NCBI RefSeq assembly: GCF_900109615.1
Contig: NZ_FOIX01000001.1
Location: forward strand, 744,001 to 808,000
Source: Kaistella antarctica
GTDB taxonomy: Bacteria; Bacteroidota; Bacteroidia; Flavobacteriales; Weeksellaceae
Length of the DNA: 64,000 nucleotides
Reading direction: 5' to 3'
The notes beneath the pieces were generated by a model. The model had not been told where the DNA came from. It saw nothing but the letters and a program-made list of their open reading frames with translations, and did not search any database. Positions 63,282-64,000 of the stretch are shown here, in pieces (the stretch's first letter is position 1; each line of letters begins with the position of its first letter). Position numbers and translations under genes: made by a program.

Positions 63282-63770
63282 TTAAAGTTTTAAGGTTATT
63301 AATGTGTTTTTAGATTTATCGGTAATTTTTTCGACTCTCACATTGGAGATTTCTCCTTTCTGATTAAATCGAACGCTAAATTCTGCTTTGTTCAAATTGA
63401 GTTTGTTTTTACTCAAACCTTCTTCTGCATAAACTTCTAGAATGGGATTCAACGGATCTTCAATTATTCTTTCTTCGAGAACTTCACCACTTTTGTTAAG
63501 AAAAGAAATCAGAAGATTCCCAGAAACTGAAGCTTTATTTTCGATGGAAGCATTTTTAATAAATCCCTCACTGATTTTAGTGCCTGTCAATTTCACTTTT
63601 TCTGAGCCCTTCTCACTTTTTTCAATCTCAAAAAATAAATAGACGATACTGTTTTCGGTTTTAGTCACGGCTGAAATTGGGGTGCTATCTGAAGCAACAG
63701 AATTTTTTGAACCGCAACTTAGTAGGAATGCCAAAGTTATCAATAGTTGAAAAAAGGAATAAAGTCTCAT
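63282..63770 (-). CDS. Small lipoprotein upstream of the M64 protease
   Basis: The 162-residue product has a lipoprotein signal (MRLYSFFQLLITLAFLLSC). The rest is beta-rich and charged (YLFFEIEKSEKGSEKVKLTG, then ISFLNKSGEVLEERIIEDPL), with no Cys after the lipobox. No family recognised. Its stop is 2 bases before the M64 protease start, so the two are probably co-transcribed from the box at 63797-63804. A helper role for the protease would be an inference. Confidence 0.72.
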   Translation of the reverse strand: MRLYSFFQLLITLAFLLSCGSKNSVASDSTPISAVTKTENSIVYLFFEIEKSEKGSEKVKLTGTKISEGFIKNASIENKASVSGNLLISFLNKSGEVLEERIIEDPLNPILEVYAEEGLSKNKLNLNKAEFSVRFNQKGEISNVRVEKITDKSKNTLITLKL

Positions 63771-63796
63771 AGTCAGTTAGTTAAAATTGCAATAGT

Positions 63797-63804
63797 CAAA
63801 TTTA
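63797..63804 (-). promoter_or_regulatory. -7 box for the lipoprotein-M64 protease pair
   Basis: Read on the minus strand this is TAAATTTG, matching TAnnTTTG, 26 bases before the lipoprotein start. No TTG at the expected distance. Confidence 0.5.
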
Positions 63805-63894
63805 GCATATTTTTATAAAAAAAAGATTAATTTTTTCTATTAGAATTTTCTGTCATAAATAATTATTATTTATAGCATAATTCCTCTAAATGAA

Positions 63895-63902
63895 TATCTT
63901 TG
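63895..63902 (+). promoter_or_regulatory. -7 box for the gene at 63919
   Basis: TATCTTTG matches TAnnTTTG, 16 bases before the ATG. No TTG at the expected distance. Confidence 0.5.
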
Positions 63903-63918
63903 CGTCTTAATTTAAAAT

Positions 63919-64000
63919 ATGACCAAAGAACACGAAGAAATTATAATTAACGATCTGAAAGACTGGAAAAGTATTATCAAACCTTATGCTTCGCCAGAAT
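63919..64000 (+). CDS. Partial gene cut by the window end, possibly a fatty-acid desaturase
   Basis: The frame starts with ATG and stays open for 27 codons to the window end (MTKEHEEIIINDLKDWKSII, then KPYASPE). The phrase DLKDWKSIIKPYASPE resembles the cytosolic start of membrane-bound acyl-lipid desaturases in flavobacteria. This is a weak, short match from memory, so the product name is tentative. Confidence 0.45.
   Translation, partial: MTKEHEEIIINDLKDWKSIIKPYASPE

Overview
This 64 kb window is chromosomal DNA from a Bacteroidota bacterium, most likely a flavobacterium of the Chryseobacterium/Kaistella group (Weeksellaceae). The evidence is the Bacteroidota promoter form TTG-N19-TAnnTTTG ahead of several genes, start codons without Shine-Dalgarno sequences, AT-rich DNA, two secreted proteases with C-terminal type IX secretion sorting domains, many lipoproteins, and several protein families known mainly from flavobacteria (DUF2480, DUF6452, DUF6048, DUF6624 and a DUF6759-like protein). 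Family names come from recognition of the translated sequences; no database search was run.

Layout. Positions 1-3511 (minus) hold a large helical-repeat protein cut by the window edge and a lipoprotein. Positions 3571-17800 (plus) are one ribosomal-protein superoperon (S10-spc-alpha), starting at rplC without rpsJ and ending in a terminator after rplQ. It includes secY, infA and rpoA and the short genes rpmD and rpmJ. Positions 17864-21119 hold a lipoprotein, enolase and citrate synthase. Positions 21205-27502 are accessory: repeats, a DUF6624 lipoprotein, a phenylacetate-type PaaZ with an extra C-terminal domain, a 13-residue repeat protein, a SMUG2-type DNA glycosylase, a crotonase and an SDR reductase. 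Positions 27574-32363 (minus) hold recQ, a higBA toxin-antitoxin pair and aspS. Positions 32364-37493 hold a repeat-rich spacer, a bTHX ribosomal protein with a long charged tail, DUF937 and DUF2480 proteins, lpxB and a ComEC-like protein. Positions 37617-41137 are sdhCAB. Positions 41325-45839 hold a thioredoxin-fold lipoprotein without active-site cysteines, a small membrane protein, rlmD and two flavobacterial envelope proteins. Positions 46090-51614 hold a secreted reprolysin-type protease, two exported proteins and trmB. Positions 51698-53529 (minus) are rplM-rpsI-rpsB without tsf. Positions 53821-59152 hold a CotH-type lipoprotein, a small membrane protein and the fused mutase IcmF. Positions 59183-63770 hold a lipoprotein bracketed by two palindromes, a 35-residue cysteine-rich metallothionein-like peptide, a GlcG/HbpS-like protein, a serine hydrolase, an M64 protease and a lipoprotein. 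A partial gene begins at 63919.

Much of the window is translation and central metabolism: ribosome assembly, transcription, protein export, glycolysis, TCA cycle, menaquinone-linked succinate oxidation and acyl-CoA chemistry. No rRNA, tRNA, CRISPR array, prophage or transposase was seen. The points most worth following up are the cysteine-rich micro-gene at 59962, the paired palindromes around 59183-59846, the extra domain on PaaZ, the 13-residue repeat protein, the extended bTHX and the cysteine-less thioredoxin-like lipoprotein.
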